Assembly: GCA_007922225.1 (NCBI GenBank)
Contig: ML679974.1
Span: 1,849,105-1,913,104, forward strand
Source of the DNA: Emydura subglobosa
Taxonomy: Eukaryota > Chordata > Testudines > Chelidae
DNA length: 64,000 nt
Direction: 5' to 3'
Part shown: positions 22,882 to 33,985 of the stretch, in pieces
Layout of the letters: each line of letters starts with the position of its first letter
Position numbering within the stretch: the stretch's first letter is position 1
Notes under the pieces: model-generated
Database searches by the model: none
What the model was told of the DNA's origin: nothing
What the model saw: only the letters and a program-made list of their open reading frames with translations
Position numbers and translations under genes: made by a program

Positions 22882-23536
22882 CACAGACTCATGGACATTA
22901 AGGTCAGAAGGGACCATCATGACCATCTAGTCTGACCTCCTGCACATTGCAGGCCACAGAACCTCACCCATCCACTCCTGAAATAGCTCCCTAACCGCTG
23001 GCTGAGTTACTGAAGTCCTCAAATCATGATGTAAAGACTTCAAGTTACAGAGAATCCACCAGTTACACTAGTTTAAACTGGCAAGTGACCCATGCCCACG
23101 CTGCAAAGGAAGGTAAAACCCCCACAGGCTCTCAGCCAATCTGACCCGAGAGAAATTCCTTCCCGACCCCCAATATGGTGATCAGTTAGACCCTAAGCAT
23201 ATGGGCAAGACACACCAGCCAGGTATCTGGTAAAGAATTCTCTGTAGTAACTCAGAGCCCTCCCCATCTAGTGTCCCACCACCAGTCGTTGGAGATATTT
23301 GCTGCTAGCAATTGCAGATTGGCTACATGCCATTGTAGGCAGTCACATCATACCATCCCCTCCATAAATTCATCAAGCTCAGTCTTGAAGCCAGTTAGGT
23401 TTTCCCCCACTACTCCCCCTGGAAGGCTGTTCCAGAACTTCACTCTTCTGGTGTTTAGAAACCTTCACCTAATTTCAAGGCTAAACTTATTGATGTGTAT
23501 ATTTAATCCAGTCAAATCCTCCATTTTCAAATTTAT
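22882..23536 (-). mobile_element. CR1 LINE 3' portion
   Basis: Minus-strand CR1 of the 'ggtcagaagggaccatcat' subfamily: 3' tail at 22882, long 3' UTR through about 23330, then the ORF2 C-terminal coding end (reverse complement of the 'ccagaacttcactcttctgg' region). 5' truncated. 3' UTR shared with copies at 26548 and 54160. Confidence 0.9.
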
Positions 23537-24915
23537 CTAAAGCTGCTGTAGAATTTTGCACCTGAAGTCTCAGGGACCTTGATGCAGAATTTCAGTCCAC
23601 CTTGCCACACAGAGTACATGGCACCTGGTCTGTAGCGCCCCCTTCTGGGAAAATCTGGGACTAGGTTAGTTGGGAGCTCTTCCACCAGTGCTCATGTATC
23701 ATTCTCTACGTGGTCTTCTGTTGGGAGCCTGGGCTGTCATGGTTGTGTAACTTGCCAGGTTGACATCAGAAATGCCGTTTGGCCACAGATCACGGTTTGC
23801 CTGCTGCTATGACACTTTCAGTATCTAATACAGAGAGATCTACATTAATGATCACTGGACTGAAAGGGATAAAAATAAACAGCTGAATAGGACAAGGTAT
23901 TTTAACAACTCTTTTCCTCACATGGAAAATGGCCCTGTGTTCATATACTCTGACACTTGGATTAGCAAATGGCCAAAGAATAATCCTTTACAGGTTGAAA
24001 TATTTGCAAGAGCTAAGGCTGTAATATTATAAAGACAGCTATTTACATAGATTTTCAGAGTGACTCCTTTCTTGTGTATGGAATTTTTTAGGCAAACTTT
24101 ATGTCCAGAAGCAACGTGGTCACAGAAAAGAGTAAAACCTAGACATGGGTCAGGCTCAGACTCCAAACATGCCTGAGCTTTGGGATTGTTCAGATCTGGA
24201 ATCCAGTCCTGGATCCAAACTTTGCAGTTCAGGCTGAACGCTAATTAAAAAAATGGAATGGGGACAAAATTACAGCATTCAGTCGTAAGGTCAGTAACAA
24301 AGGGAATGAGAAATGAAGAGGCACAGAGGAGGGAGAAGAGAGATGATTTGAGCTGGGACAGAGGGTCAGATCCGCAGCTGCGGTAAATTGACATAACTCA
24401 GTTCAGTACATTAGCCGGAGAACTGGCGAGGCAGAGAGATACAGGACGGCTGTGAAAAGGTGGCTGATGAATCATGCTTTCATTTATTCTAGTTTAATTT
24501 GGAATTCAGCATTTCACTTCACTCTCTAGCTGCAGGTCAGCAACAAATCACCTCTTCTATTATTGTACTTTGCTGCCATTCAGGAACTGCGAAGGGAGCT
24601 CAGTCATTCAACGGGCCCCACATAGATACCAACACCGCCATAAAGTGCTCAGCATGCCACCTTCCACTTAGTCTAAGGCAATAACTAGCTCTGCTTTAAA
24701 TACAGATTGGAAAAATTCCCCCCATCTCTGTCTTTCTGAGTTGCATGTCGGGTCCAGTATCAGTTTGCTCTTTCCCCATTTAAAATCTTGGTAATGGAAA
24801 GAAGAGGAATGGAGGACTAGCCCTGATACAATATGGGGCAGATCTTCAGATGGTGTACTTTGCCTTGGGCCCATTGACTTTAATGGGCCTGTAACCATTC
24901 ACCCAGCTGAAGAGC
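23537..24915. other. Mostly unassigned
   Basis: A small 'gatccaaac'-type repeat lies at 24175-24245 and an old 'gcccattgactttaatgggcc' palindrome (split) near 24868-24888. The rest is repeat-poor. Confidence 0.35.
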
Positions 24916-25170
24916 TGTCCCTAAAGATGCAGATAGGCACCTGGTGTTATTTTCAAAAGCAACTCAGTATCTAATTCCCATTGGTTTCAGTGGGAGTTTG
25001 GCACCCAAGCTACTTAGGCACTTTTGAAAAAAATCCCACTTATCACCTGTCTGCACATTTAGGCATCCAAAGGCCTTTGAAAATCAAGTGCTTAGAGCAG
25101 GAGAGTGGACTGCTTTCCGAGCACCACCTTGAACTTACAGTGAGTTACGTCTGGCCTGATTTTCAGAGTT
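24916..25170. repeat. Ancient palindromic 'aggcacc...gggag' repeat
   Basis: Contains 'taattcccattggtttcag', 'tgggagtttggcaccc' and 'ggcacttttgaaaaaaatcc'. Same wording in 25540-25690 and 32255-32400. Looks like an old hairpin-forming non-autonomous element. Confidence 0.45.
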
Positions 25171-25249
25171 GAGAGTGGTCAGACCCCTCTGCACATCAGC
25201 TGATTAGCCTCATTGTGACTCAGCCTCCCCATTCACAAAACAGGGATGC

Positions 25250-25430
25250 TCAATTCTATGCCCCTAGTCACCAGAATATCTGAACACCTCCCGAGCGCCT
25301 CTGGAGTTCTCCTCACAACATCCCTGTGGGGCAGAGAAGTATCATCCCCATTGGACAAAGGGGAAATGGAAGCCCTAAAACTATAAGTCACACAGCAAAG
25401 TTGACTCTGGTTCCTTTGAGTTCCACTCCA
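25250..25430 (-). repeat. MIR SINE
   Basis: Antisense MIR: 'ctcacaacatccctgtgggg', 'atcatccccattggacaaag', 'taagtcacacagcaaagttg'. Confidence 0.65.
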
Positions 25431-25539
25431 CTGTCTCAGCTACAGGATCATCCGCACCTCTTGGACAGTGCTCTAGGATCCCCAGCCAGTCAAGTGCAAA
25501 GTATTTTTCTTCTTTAATTACAACAAATTCTGACACTAA

Positions 25540-25690
25540 GATTTTCAGAAGTGACTGATTTTGGGTGCTCAACTTGATCTGACTTAAAAGGGCCTAGATT
25601 CCAGTGCATGGGTGCTCAGCACATTCAGAAAAAATCAGGTCTTTTTAAGGTGTCTCAAGTAGGCACTCAAAATCACTGGTCATTTCTGAA
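25540..25690. repeat. Ancient palindromic repeat fragment
   Basis: 'agattttcagaagtgactga', 'gggtgctcagcacattcaga' and 'caagtaggcactcaaaatca' belong to the same old family as 24916-25170. Confidence 0.4.
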
Positions 25691-26147
25691 AACCTTGGCT
25701 AGGGTCCTTGAAGCAGAGCACATAAACGGGCACATTGCTCTTAAAGCAAATAAGCTCCATTTCCCCCTTTCAGACCACACAGTCCAGATGGAAGAAAACA
25801 GCCGCAATGAGAACATTTTTATAGACCTGGATATGGAGGCTAAAATCCTGCTCCTAGGCCAAGTGAGAGTCATGTATGTTGTATCTTCTGGGACACTGCA
25901 GCTGTGAGCTAACTTCTGGATAAAGTTAAGGAAGACCTGATGACAGCGAAAGGTTTAGATGAGGAAGAGGGAATACAAGAAACTTTGTATCATTTGGACT
26001 TCTGCACATGAGACATATTTCCACACAATTAACCCCCAAAATTGTTATAATGCTGGTTTCAGTTTTGCCATAAGACTCCATCCCCATTCAAAAAGGTGGA
26101 CTGTTGAAAAACCAAGTTTTGTCTCATCCACGTGTTCATAGGTTCAG
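25691..26147. other. No recognised feature
   Basis: About 460 bp, no named repeat or exon. Confidence 0.35.
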
Positions 26148-26221
26148 AGGGTGAAATCCTGGCCATATAGAAATAAATGGCCAAACTCTTATTGACTTCA
26201 AGGGAGCCAGGATTTCACCCA
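26148..26221. repeat. Short inverted-repeat element
   Basis: 'tgaaatcctggccatataga' at the left and 'gagccaggatttcacccaca' at the right are inverted copies, giving a hairpin of about 70 bp. Confidence 0.55.
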
Positions 26222-26265
26222 CAGATATTAAGCCCAGAAGAGACCATTATAATAATCTAGTCTTG
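26222..26265 (-). mobile_element. CR1 3' end fragment
   Basis: 'taagcccagaagagaccatt' and 'ataatctagtctt' are the extreme 3' UTR of a minus-strand CR1, abutting a plus-strand CR1. Confidence 0.55.
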
Positions 26266-26547
26266 GATGATGAAAATGAAAGTGCTGATGTAATGTATTT
26301 AGACTTCTCTAAGGCATTTGACTTATTACCGCAAAACATTTTGATTAAAAGACTAAAATGATATAAAATTAACATGGCCCACATTAAATGGATTAAAAGC
26401 TGGCTAACTGATAGATTTCAAAATGTAATTTTAAATGAGAAATTGTCATCAAACAGATGTGTTTCTAGTGACCATCCTACAGGGATCAGTTCCTGGCCCT
26501 ATGTTATTTAACATTTTTATCAATGACCTGAAAGAAAACATAAAATA
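26266..26547 (+). mobile_element. Outer CR1, left half (RT domain remnant)
   Basis: Translates in pieces as the CR1 reverse transcriptase: [17 protein letters not shown] near 26288-26338, then KWIKSWLTDRFQN, then the INDL region near 26520. It breaks at 26547 where a minus-strand CR1 is inserted and resumes at about 27595. Several stops; old copy. Confidence 0.85.
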
Positions 26548-27594
26548 GACTCATAGACTCAAAGGTCAGAAGGGACCAATATGATCATCTAGTTTGACCT
26601 CGTGCACAATGCAGGCCACAGAACCTTACCCACTCACTCCTGTAATAAACCTCTAACCTATGACTGAATTATTAAAGTCCTCAAATCGGTTCACAGACTT
26701 TAAGGTACAGAGAATGCACCAGCAAGTGAGCCATGCCCCATGCTATAGAGGAAGACAAAAACACCCCAGAGCCTTTGCCAATCTGCCCTGGGGGGAAATT
26801 CCTTCCCAACCCCAAATAAGCAATCAGTTAAACCTTGAGCATGTGGGCAAGAGTCACAAGCCAGACACCCAAGAAAGAATTATTTGTAGTAACTCAGAAC
26901 CCACGCATCTAACATCCTTTCACAGGTCATTGGTCACCAGTAGTCAATGATCAATCAATTGCCAGACTAGACTATCCCATCATACCATCCCCTCCATAAA
27001 TTTATCAAGCTCAGTTTTGAAGCTAGCTAGGTTTTTTGCCCCCATTGCTCCCCTTGGAAGGCTATTCCAGAATTTCACTCCTCTGAAGGTTAGAAACCTG
27101 CATCTAATTTCAAATCTAAACTTCCTGATAGCCAATTTATATCCAATAGTTCTTGAGTCCACATTCACATTGAATTTAAATAATTTCTCTCCCTCCTGGT
27201 ATTTATCCTCTGATGTATTTATAGACAGCAGTCATATCTCCCCTCAACCTTCTTTTGGTTAGGCTAAACAAGCCAAGCTCTTTGAGTCTCCTCTCATAAG
27301 GCAGGTTTTCCATTCCGTAGATCATCCTAGTAGCCCTTCTCTGCACCTGTTCCAGTTTGAGTTCAGCTTTCTTAAACATGGGGGACCAGAACTGCACACA
27401 GTATTCCCAATGAGGTCTCACCAGTGCCTTGTATAACGGTACTAACACCTCCCTATCTCTACTGGAAATACCTTGTCTGATGCATCCAAGGACCACATTA
27501 GCTTTTTTACGGTCACATTACATTGGCGACTCATAGTCATCCTGTGATCAACCAATACGCCCAGGTCCTTCTCCTCCTTTATCATCATGGTTAA
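26548..27594 (-). mobile_element. Inner CR1 nested in an older CR1
   Basis: Minus-strand CR1 with its 3' tail at 26548 ('tagactcatagactcaaagg'). The 3' UTR is followed by ORF2 C-terminal pieces at 26980-27168 (EIRCRFLTFRGVKFWNSLPR) and 27203-27496 ([20 protein letters not shown]), then EEKDLGVLVDHRM near 27575. 5' truncated at about 27594. It splits the plus-strand CR1 at 26266-28430, so it is the younger insertion. Confidence 0.88.
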
Positions 27595-28430
27595 AGCTTT
27601 CAGATGACACAAAAATTTTGGAAGTGGTAAATAATCAAGAAGACAGGTCACTAATACAGAGTGATCTGGATCACTTGATAAGCTGGGATCAGGCAAACAA
27701 TATGCATTTTAATATGGCTAAATGAAAATGTGTACATCTAGGAAAAAGAATGTAGGCCATCTTACAGGATGGAGGACTCTATCCTGAGAAGCTGTGACTC
27801 TGAAAATGATTTGGGGGGTTGTGGTGGATAATCAGCTGAACACAAACTCCCAGTGTGACACTGTGGCCAAAAGGACTAATACGATCCTTGGATGCTTAAA
27901 CAAGGGACTTATGTGTAAAAGCAGAGAATTCATTTTACTTTTGTATTTGGCACTGGTGTGACCACTTCTGGAATACTGTGTCCAGTTCTGCTGTCCACTG
28001 TTCATGAATGATGTTGATAAATTGAAGAGGGTTCAGAGAAGAGACATGAGAATGATTAAAGGATTAGAAAATATGCCCTATAGTGATAGACTCAAGGAGC
28101 TCAATCTATTTACTTTAGCAAAGAGAAGGTTGATCAACTTATAAATTCTCATATGGAGAACAAATAGACTCTTCAGTGTAGCAGAGAAAGGTATAACACG
28201 ACCCAATGGCCGGAAGTGGAAACTAGACAAATTCAGACTGTAAATAAGGCATAAGTGAGGGTAATTAACCACTGGAACAACTTACCAAACATCATGGTGG
28301 ATCCCTCATCACTGACTATTTTAAAATCAAAATTGGATGTTTCTCTAAAAGATACATTCCAGGGATTATTTTGAGGAAATTCTCTGGCCTGTGTCAGACT
28401 AGATGACCACAATGGTTCCTTTCGGCCCAT
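27595..28430 (+). mobile_element. Outer CR1, right half
   Basis: Resumes with the 'tcagatgacacaaaaatttt' (FxDDTK) site of the RT domain, continues through degraded palm/thumb and C-terminal segments, and ends in the CR1 3' UTR ('agactagatgaccacaatgg', 'ttcctttcggccca'). The GC-rich LTR-like element starts at 28431, inside the extreme 3' end of this CR1. Multiple stops and frameshifts. Confidence 0.85.
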
Positions 28431-28781
28431 TGTAGCAAGGCGTTGTGGCCTTCCTCAGAGCCTGGGCCCGAGGAAAGGTCACGATGCCCCTACTGGGCAG
28501 AACCAGGCCCTGCAGGCCAAACAACCCAGAAGCAGAGGGATGGAGCCAAGGCAGGAAAGGGAGGTATAAAAGACTGGCTCAGCAGCTCAGTCAGGGGGCA
28601 GCTGCTGCCGGAGGCAGATGTATCTTCCGAGAGGCTGTGGTCTAGGCCTGATCCACGCCCTGCAGCTGTTTGGAGCAACTGCCCCGCTGACCGGAAACTC
28701 CAAAGCCTGCCCAGACTGCCGGGCGCGAGTGACTGGAGAGGGCCGCTGGGCCCTAGTAGCTAGGAGAAGCTACCCGAGACC

Positions 28782-28850
28782 ATGGAGTGGGAGAAACCCC
28801 CTGAGGCTGGCCCTGACCTGGAGGAGCTGCCTGACATCAGGGACCAATAG
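28782..28850 (+). other. 22-codon frame with DLEELPD motif
   Basis: ATG at 28782 to TAG ending at 28850. Shares PEAGPDLEELPD with residues 76-87 of the longer frame in the sister element, where the motif is repeated every 15 residues. Here only one repeat unit is present. Translation is unproven. Confidence 0.35.
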
Positions 28851-29084
28851 AGCAGACTGAGCCTGGTGTACTAGAGAGTGGCTGAGAGAGGGGCTAAACC
28901 CTTCAACGTGTTGCAGCTGGATCCCCGCTACTCAGTGGCAAACCACTTTGCCACTGCTAGGGCCCTGGGCTGGGACACAGTGGAGTCGGGTGGGCCTGTG
29001 TCCACCTCCCCCCTTCCCTAGCCACCCCGGGAGTGCTTAGCTTCCTCTGAACTGCTGGCCAGAGGACACTGAGCTTTGCCAGCC

Positions 29085-29345
29085 CTGCCTGATTGAAAGG
29101 CCTGGAGCTACAGACCGCTGTACCTGCCCTGCCTGCCTTGAGGACTGGGGACTGTAAACTGTTTGTTTGCCCTGCCTGTTGGAAGGCCAGGGGCTTTAGA
29201 CTGCTTTGCCTGCCCTGCCCTGCCTGAGGGCTGGGGGCAATAGACTGCTTAACAGCCCCACCTCTTGGAAGGCTGGGACTATAGATTCCTTTTCAGCCCT
29301 GCCCTATGTGAGGGCCAGAGAGCTACAGGCTGTGAAGGAAGCCTG
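29085..29345. repeat. Degenerate 42-46-bp minisatellite
   Basis: About six units built on 'ccctgcctgagggctggggg' followed by 'caatagactgctt'. The unit corresponds to the exact 42-bp duplication in the sister element at 15438-15521. Confidence 0.75.
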
Positions 29346-29486
29346 CCCCACCGGGGGCTGGGGCTAAAGACTTGTGATCGGCACCACTTATTCCCCTAGA
29401 GCAAGGCACTGTGGCCTTCCTCAGAGCCTGGGCCTGAGGAAGGGTCGCAATGCCCTGGCTGGACCGTGCCACCAGCCTACACCCAT

Positions 29487-31296
29487 CTAGGAAGTTAATT
29501 TGGCCTCCTGTATAGCACAGGCCAGAGAATCTCCCCCCAGTGAATCCTACGTTGAACCCAATAACTTGTGGTCCAGATGCTTCATTTCTTTTCAGCACCG
29601 AGAAAAGTTTCCTGTATTCCATCAGAGCCACATTCTGTAACCCCTGCAAATTGAGCAGCATGCACTCACCGGTTTACAGAATGCAGAATCAGGCCTGTAG
29701 TTATTGGTTAATAACCAGTACCGGCTGCTTTTAAAATAATTCACCTGTCTGGTGACTTTTAAGTTGTCTCTCCCTCTGTCATCATTTCAGTCTGTAACTA
29801 ATACAGTTGGGAGGGAAGGCTGTCTTGTGGTTAAAGGAAAGGCCCAAGGCAAGTAGTATAGAGATGCATGTTCTTTTTCTCAACTAGCCCAGGAACTCAA
29901 TGAGGCCTTGGGTATGCAGCTTCACCTTCTTTTTCCTCAGCATCCCCAAATGTGGGCTGGAGATGGTGGTACTGGCCTATCCCCTGGCAGGGCTGGAAGG
30001 CTCTGTTCATTATTTATAAGGCACTTTGAACTGCTCAGAAAGAAGGCGCCACAGAAGCACAGAGTGTCATTACACAGTGGCATGATTTAAGTCTGTGAAG
30101 GATTGAGGGAATACACTTTGCACGAAAGACTATACAAAATAAATCCCATACAAAAGGCTAACCGCCTCTGTGGAACAACGTTGTGTCATATCAGTCTGCC
30201 TGTCTCTGCCGCTCTCTCATTCTTCCTTTTAGAGGCATAGATGATTTTCTCTGCATCTTTGTTGTACAGTTTCTGCTGCATGCCAGCTGATCAACAGCCA
30301 AGTGAAATGTCAGGAGGGAAAGAAAAACACACTCACAAGAGGTGGAATCAGCTTTGCATCTTCCACTGTGTCTGCCACAATCTGAGTGCTGTCTGGACAC
30401 CGACAACAGTGGGTGGCCTCTCGTACCATCTGCTGTACTACAGGCGCTGTATAAAGCAGAGAGCATGGAAACCATTGCCCACTATGTCCATCCATCTCAC
30501 ACATCAGTTTCTTCATCCCTCTAACCTTCCATTTATTAGTCCTGCTATCATCTATCTATTTATAACTATGCATCCATTAACAGACCCAATTTTTCCATTC
30601 ACCTCATCTGTTTTCTAACCATGCATTTGTTCATATACCCAACCATCCTCTCCCCAGCTAGCCTGCATTGGCAGATGAATTGAATGCATTACCTGATTCT
30701 AGCTCGTCGATCTCTGATTTCTCTGCTTTTCTGATGACACCCAGATCATTTTGCAGAGAATTAATCGGTGGCTGAGCTCAGATCCACTTTAAAAGCTTGG
30801 GATATGACTGGGTGCATGTGTGAGTTAAGGCCTTATCCACAAGGTGATCTGACTGCAAGAATATTATGGTTACAGTACTACAGAAATACTAACCTATCCT
30901 GTAAGTTTGGGAATCCGAGTGAGCTGCATGTGTGCAGAAAAACCGATTAGAGTCTGGAAAAAGAGGGTACCTGCAAGTGACATCAATTTCAATGGATGGA
31001 GATGGGTAGCTACAATGACCCATTGTTAGCATTCTTTATGTACACTTTAAATTGTGTATCAGTGAGAAGGAAGAAGGGACTTACAGGTGGGTGGTGAAAT
31101 TTGCTTCTGATGTGAAACTGATGCAGGCAGAAGGGGATCAGTGGGCGCATACAAGCAGAGTAGTATAATTCATAAAGACCTGCAGCACTATAGACAGACT
31201 AGCAGTTTATGCCATTCAGTGCTAGAGCCATGTAAGGTATTCAGACTTACGAGCAAAAGAAATAGCATTTGCTTCCCATCCCCTAGACCTTGTAGA
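29487..31296. other. No recognised feature
   Basis: About 1.8 kb. Degenerate CATCCAT/ATCTAT wording at 30480-30560 and short open frames on both strands; nothing recognisable as an exon or transposon. Confidence 0.35.
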
Positions 31297-31700
31297 AAAT
31301 ATTCCACTGAAAACGTTTTTTAAATTTTTTTTGACAAAATGGAAATTTTTGCACAAAATGTTTGTTGGTGTCAATGCTTTTCCTTTCTCTGAAAATTTTA
31401 AAAACAAAAATTCTTGGTTTGTTTAATATAAACCAGACAAACTAATTTCCCCCCTCATTTGTTTTTTTTTTAAACTTTTCCACTGGAAAAATTAGCAGAG
31501 AATTAGTTTAAAAAGTGAAAATAACATTCTCAATTGTGAGGGGTGGAGGATACTTTTTCCCTTTTCTGGGGGACAGAGAAGAGAGGAGGAAAATACAAAA
31601 GAAAAATTGAAACACAATTTTTTATTTTGAACATTTTCATTGAAAAAAAAAAACCTAAAAAGAAATCCCAAAAATTTGCAGATTTCTTGAGCCACCACTT
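31297..31700. repeat. AT-rich 'gaaaattttc' interspersed repeat, copy 4
   Basis: 'ttccactgaaaacgtttttt', 'aaaatggaaatttttgcac', 'ttttccactggaaaaattag'. Homopurine-rich interior. Opposite arms of AAAATTT-type runs suggest inverted structure. Confidence 0.5.
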
Positions 31701-32254
31701 CAAAATGTCACATAGCAGAGCTCCTATACATGTGTTGAGGAGTTCACAAGCTCCCTCAATTGTGACTGAAGATCTTATAAGCTCTTTGAATTTACTGTTT
31801 TGGCTTTGCAGGGTTTACAAACTCTGCAGATTATGGCAGCAAGATTTATGCATTCTGTAAGTCGTATCAAGGAGTCTGTAATATCCACCGAGATCCACCA
31901 CAGAGTTCTCTGATGTTCCAATATTTGCCTTGAATAACACTAACAATTTCATCCCAGCCTTATCAGAAATAATGCTGTGAACGAAGCCTCCAAGAGGACG
32001 ACTGTATAAACCACACCCGGAGATCTTGGAGTAGCCCCTTTGAGAAAAACATTGATTTAGAAAGAAGTGAAGAGTTTTTAAAATAATGGAAAAACTATTC
32101 TTTTTTCAGTCTCATGTCTCCAAAATGCCTTGACTGATGAACTTCAGAGTACATGCAAATTGACACAGACAAACACACAGGAGCTTACAGATAGAAGAAT
32201 GCTTTTGACTGGAAGCTGATGGGTGCATTTTTCAGTCTCAAGGTTATAATGGAA
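31701..32254. other. No recognised feature
   Basis: About 550 bp, unassigned. Confidence 0.35.
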
Positions 32255-32400
32255 ACTGGGGCTGAGTTTTTCAAAGGGTTCTATGGGATTTAGGCACCCA
32301 ACTCCCATTGAAATTCAGTGGGAGCTGGGCACCTATTGCCTTAGACCTTTCTCAAAATATCAGCGTAATTTACTTACAGCCCTTTCTGGCTCACTCGCTC
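32255..32400. repeat. Palindromic 'taggcaccca...tgggcaccta' repeat
   Basis: Around 32289-32335, 'taggcacccaactcccattg' is followed by its imperfect inverse 'cagtgggagctgggcaccta' with about three to five bases between, a nearly perfect 20-bp-arm hairpin. Related wording at 4855, 24916 and 25540. Confidence 0.6.
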
Positions 32401-33054
32401 TCTACAAGTTCAATCCAGCTTCCATTAACTTCAATGAGAGTTAAATCAGGCTCCCATTTAACATATCACCAAGTTAGCTGAGTGCATTGCAGTGTGATTC
32501 CTCAGTAAAGGGGACATTATCTATATGGAGAAAGGTGAACAGAAATATTCAAGGCCTACAGAATAGCTAAGGGAGAACCTTAAGAATTCAGGGGTCCTGC
32601 TGGCTTTGAAGATGCATCCAAATGTCTGGCAGTTCAGCTGCTAATGTGAAGCTTCTCCAGATCTCTTGGGTCTGCAAAACTGCTTTGAAAATCTCTGAAG
32701 GAACAGGTTTTCTCCCACCATTTCTGTATTTCCTACTGCAGGACAGTCTGGAAAACACTGCAGGAATAACCTTTCTTGAGGTATTTTGGCACCTTTACTT
32801 CCAGCAGGAATCCAGAAAGTACAAAGGCTGCAAAACCTAAAAATAATAGGAAACAAAGTTAACGGAACTTTTTCAAACATTAAAAAGTTTTGGGTGCAGT
32901 TCAGATTTGAGATGAAAGTTCAGGCAGGATTCTTACTCCATCTGAAAGAGTGCATCAATCCTTACTTAGTCTAAATAGTATGATAGTGCTGAAGAAGGAA
33001 CAGTAAGTGGATCAATGGATGCTTGTAAACATACAGGGAATAATAATAATTAGA
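32401..33054. other. No recognised feature
   Basis: About 650 bp. Reading frames on both strands at 32622-32880 have no recognisable motif. Confidence 0.35.
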
Positions 33055-33240
33055 GGTAGACCCACAGCACAATGTAAAGATCCAGATCTGGACCTTCCCA
33101 AAGTTTAGGGCCATGTGGATCTGAGGTATCGGTTTGATCCAGGATAAGAGACTACGTTCAAACTTCTGATCCAAACCTAGATCCAAATGTCCCAAAGTTC
33201 CGTGCGTTTTTAGATTCAGGCTTTGTATTTCAGCTTATTT
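33055..33240. repeat. Ancient 'gatccaaac' interspersed repeat
   Basis: 'agatccagatctggaccttc', 'aaagtttagggccatgtgg', 'tgatccaaacctagatcc'. Best-developed copy of this dispersed wording in the window. Confidence 0.45.
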
Positions 33241-33274
33241 CTGTTAATAAACTAATAATACTTAGTACTAGAAC

Positions 33275-33630
33275 TGCATGGAGAATGGCAATTCTATTTC
33301 ACGAAGGATTTTTGAGATCTCAAAATGTGGCTGTGCTTGAAAATTTCAAAACTCTCTGTGAAGGAAAATTTTTTAAAAATTAAATTGCTTTGGGTCAATC
33401 AAAACATTTTTTTTTATTTTGTATTACATTGTAAATATAATCTGACACACCATTATTAAAAACGGAAGTGAAAAGTCATTTCAAAAGAAAACAATCAAAA
33501 TGTTTCATTCCAGAAATGTTGAAATCACATTTTGACATTTTCAGAATATTTCATTCTAGTTTTCTTCTGAAACAAATTACAGGAGAAACTGACCAATTTT
33601 GCTAAGAGTTTTGATTTGTTTTAATATGTT
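33275..33630. repeat. AT-rich 'gaaaattttc' interspersed repeat, copy 5
   Basis: 'gaaaatttcaaaactctctg', 'aatcaaaatgtttcattcc' and 'ttttgatttgttttaatatg' as in other copies. Confidence 0.5.
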
Positions 33631-33724
33631 TTCATCCAAGTCCTACTTAGTACTATGTTGGCCTGCACAAAGTGCTATGCAACCATTAATTAAGTAATCC
33701 ATTCCCATCCTTCTCAGTCAGATA

Positions 33725-33985
33725 TCTTCCTCTCCTTATTATTATTAATACTGATTTGTTCGTATGATGGTAGAATTTACCAGCTCCATTGTGCTACGTA
33801 CTATACATACACACCATAAGAGAGAGTCGCTGTCCCACAGAGCTTACAGTCTAACTAGTCAAGACAACAGAAGTATTATTATTCCCACCTTACAGGTGGG
33901 GAATGGAGGGATAGGGAGATTAAGTGAATTATCCAAGCCCACAGTAAATTTGTGTCTGAGCTGGAGTTGAATCCAGGTCATATAA
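33725..33985 (-). repeat. Old SINE plus antisense MIR-like region
   Basis: 'tgtgctacgtactatacata' and 'cacagagcttacagtctaac' (old SINE family also at 20992), followed by 'ccaccttacaggtggggaat' and 'gagattaagtgaattatcc', an antisense MIR-like end. Confidence 0.6.

Larger units (their letters stand above)
28431..29481 (+). mobile_element. GC-rich solo LTR-like element, copy 2 (TGTAG...CTACA)
   Basis: A 1,051-bp insertion with TGTAG/CTACA ends and a perfect 5-bp target duplication, CCCAT at 28426-28430 and 29482-29486. TATAAAAG box at 28565-28572, a 22-codon frame at 28782-28850 containing EAGPDLEELPD, a degenerate minisatellite at 29085-29345, and a 'gtggccttcctcagagcctg' segment near both ends (about 28446 and 29410). 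Sister of 15332-16459 in opposite orientation. It inserted into a CR1 3' end. Confidence 0.82.
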
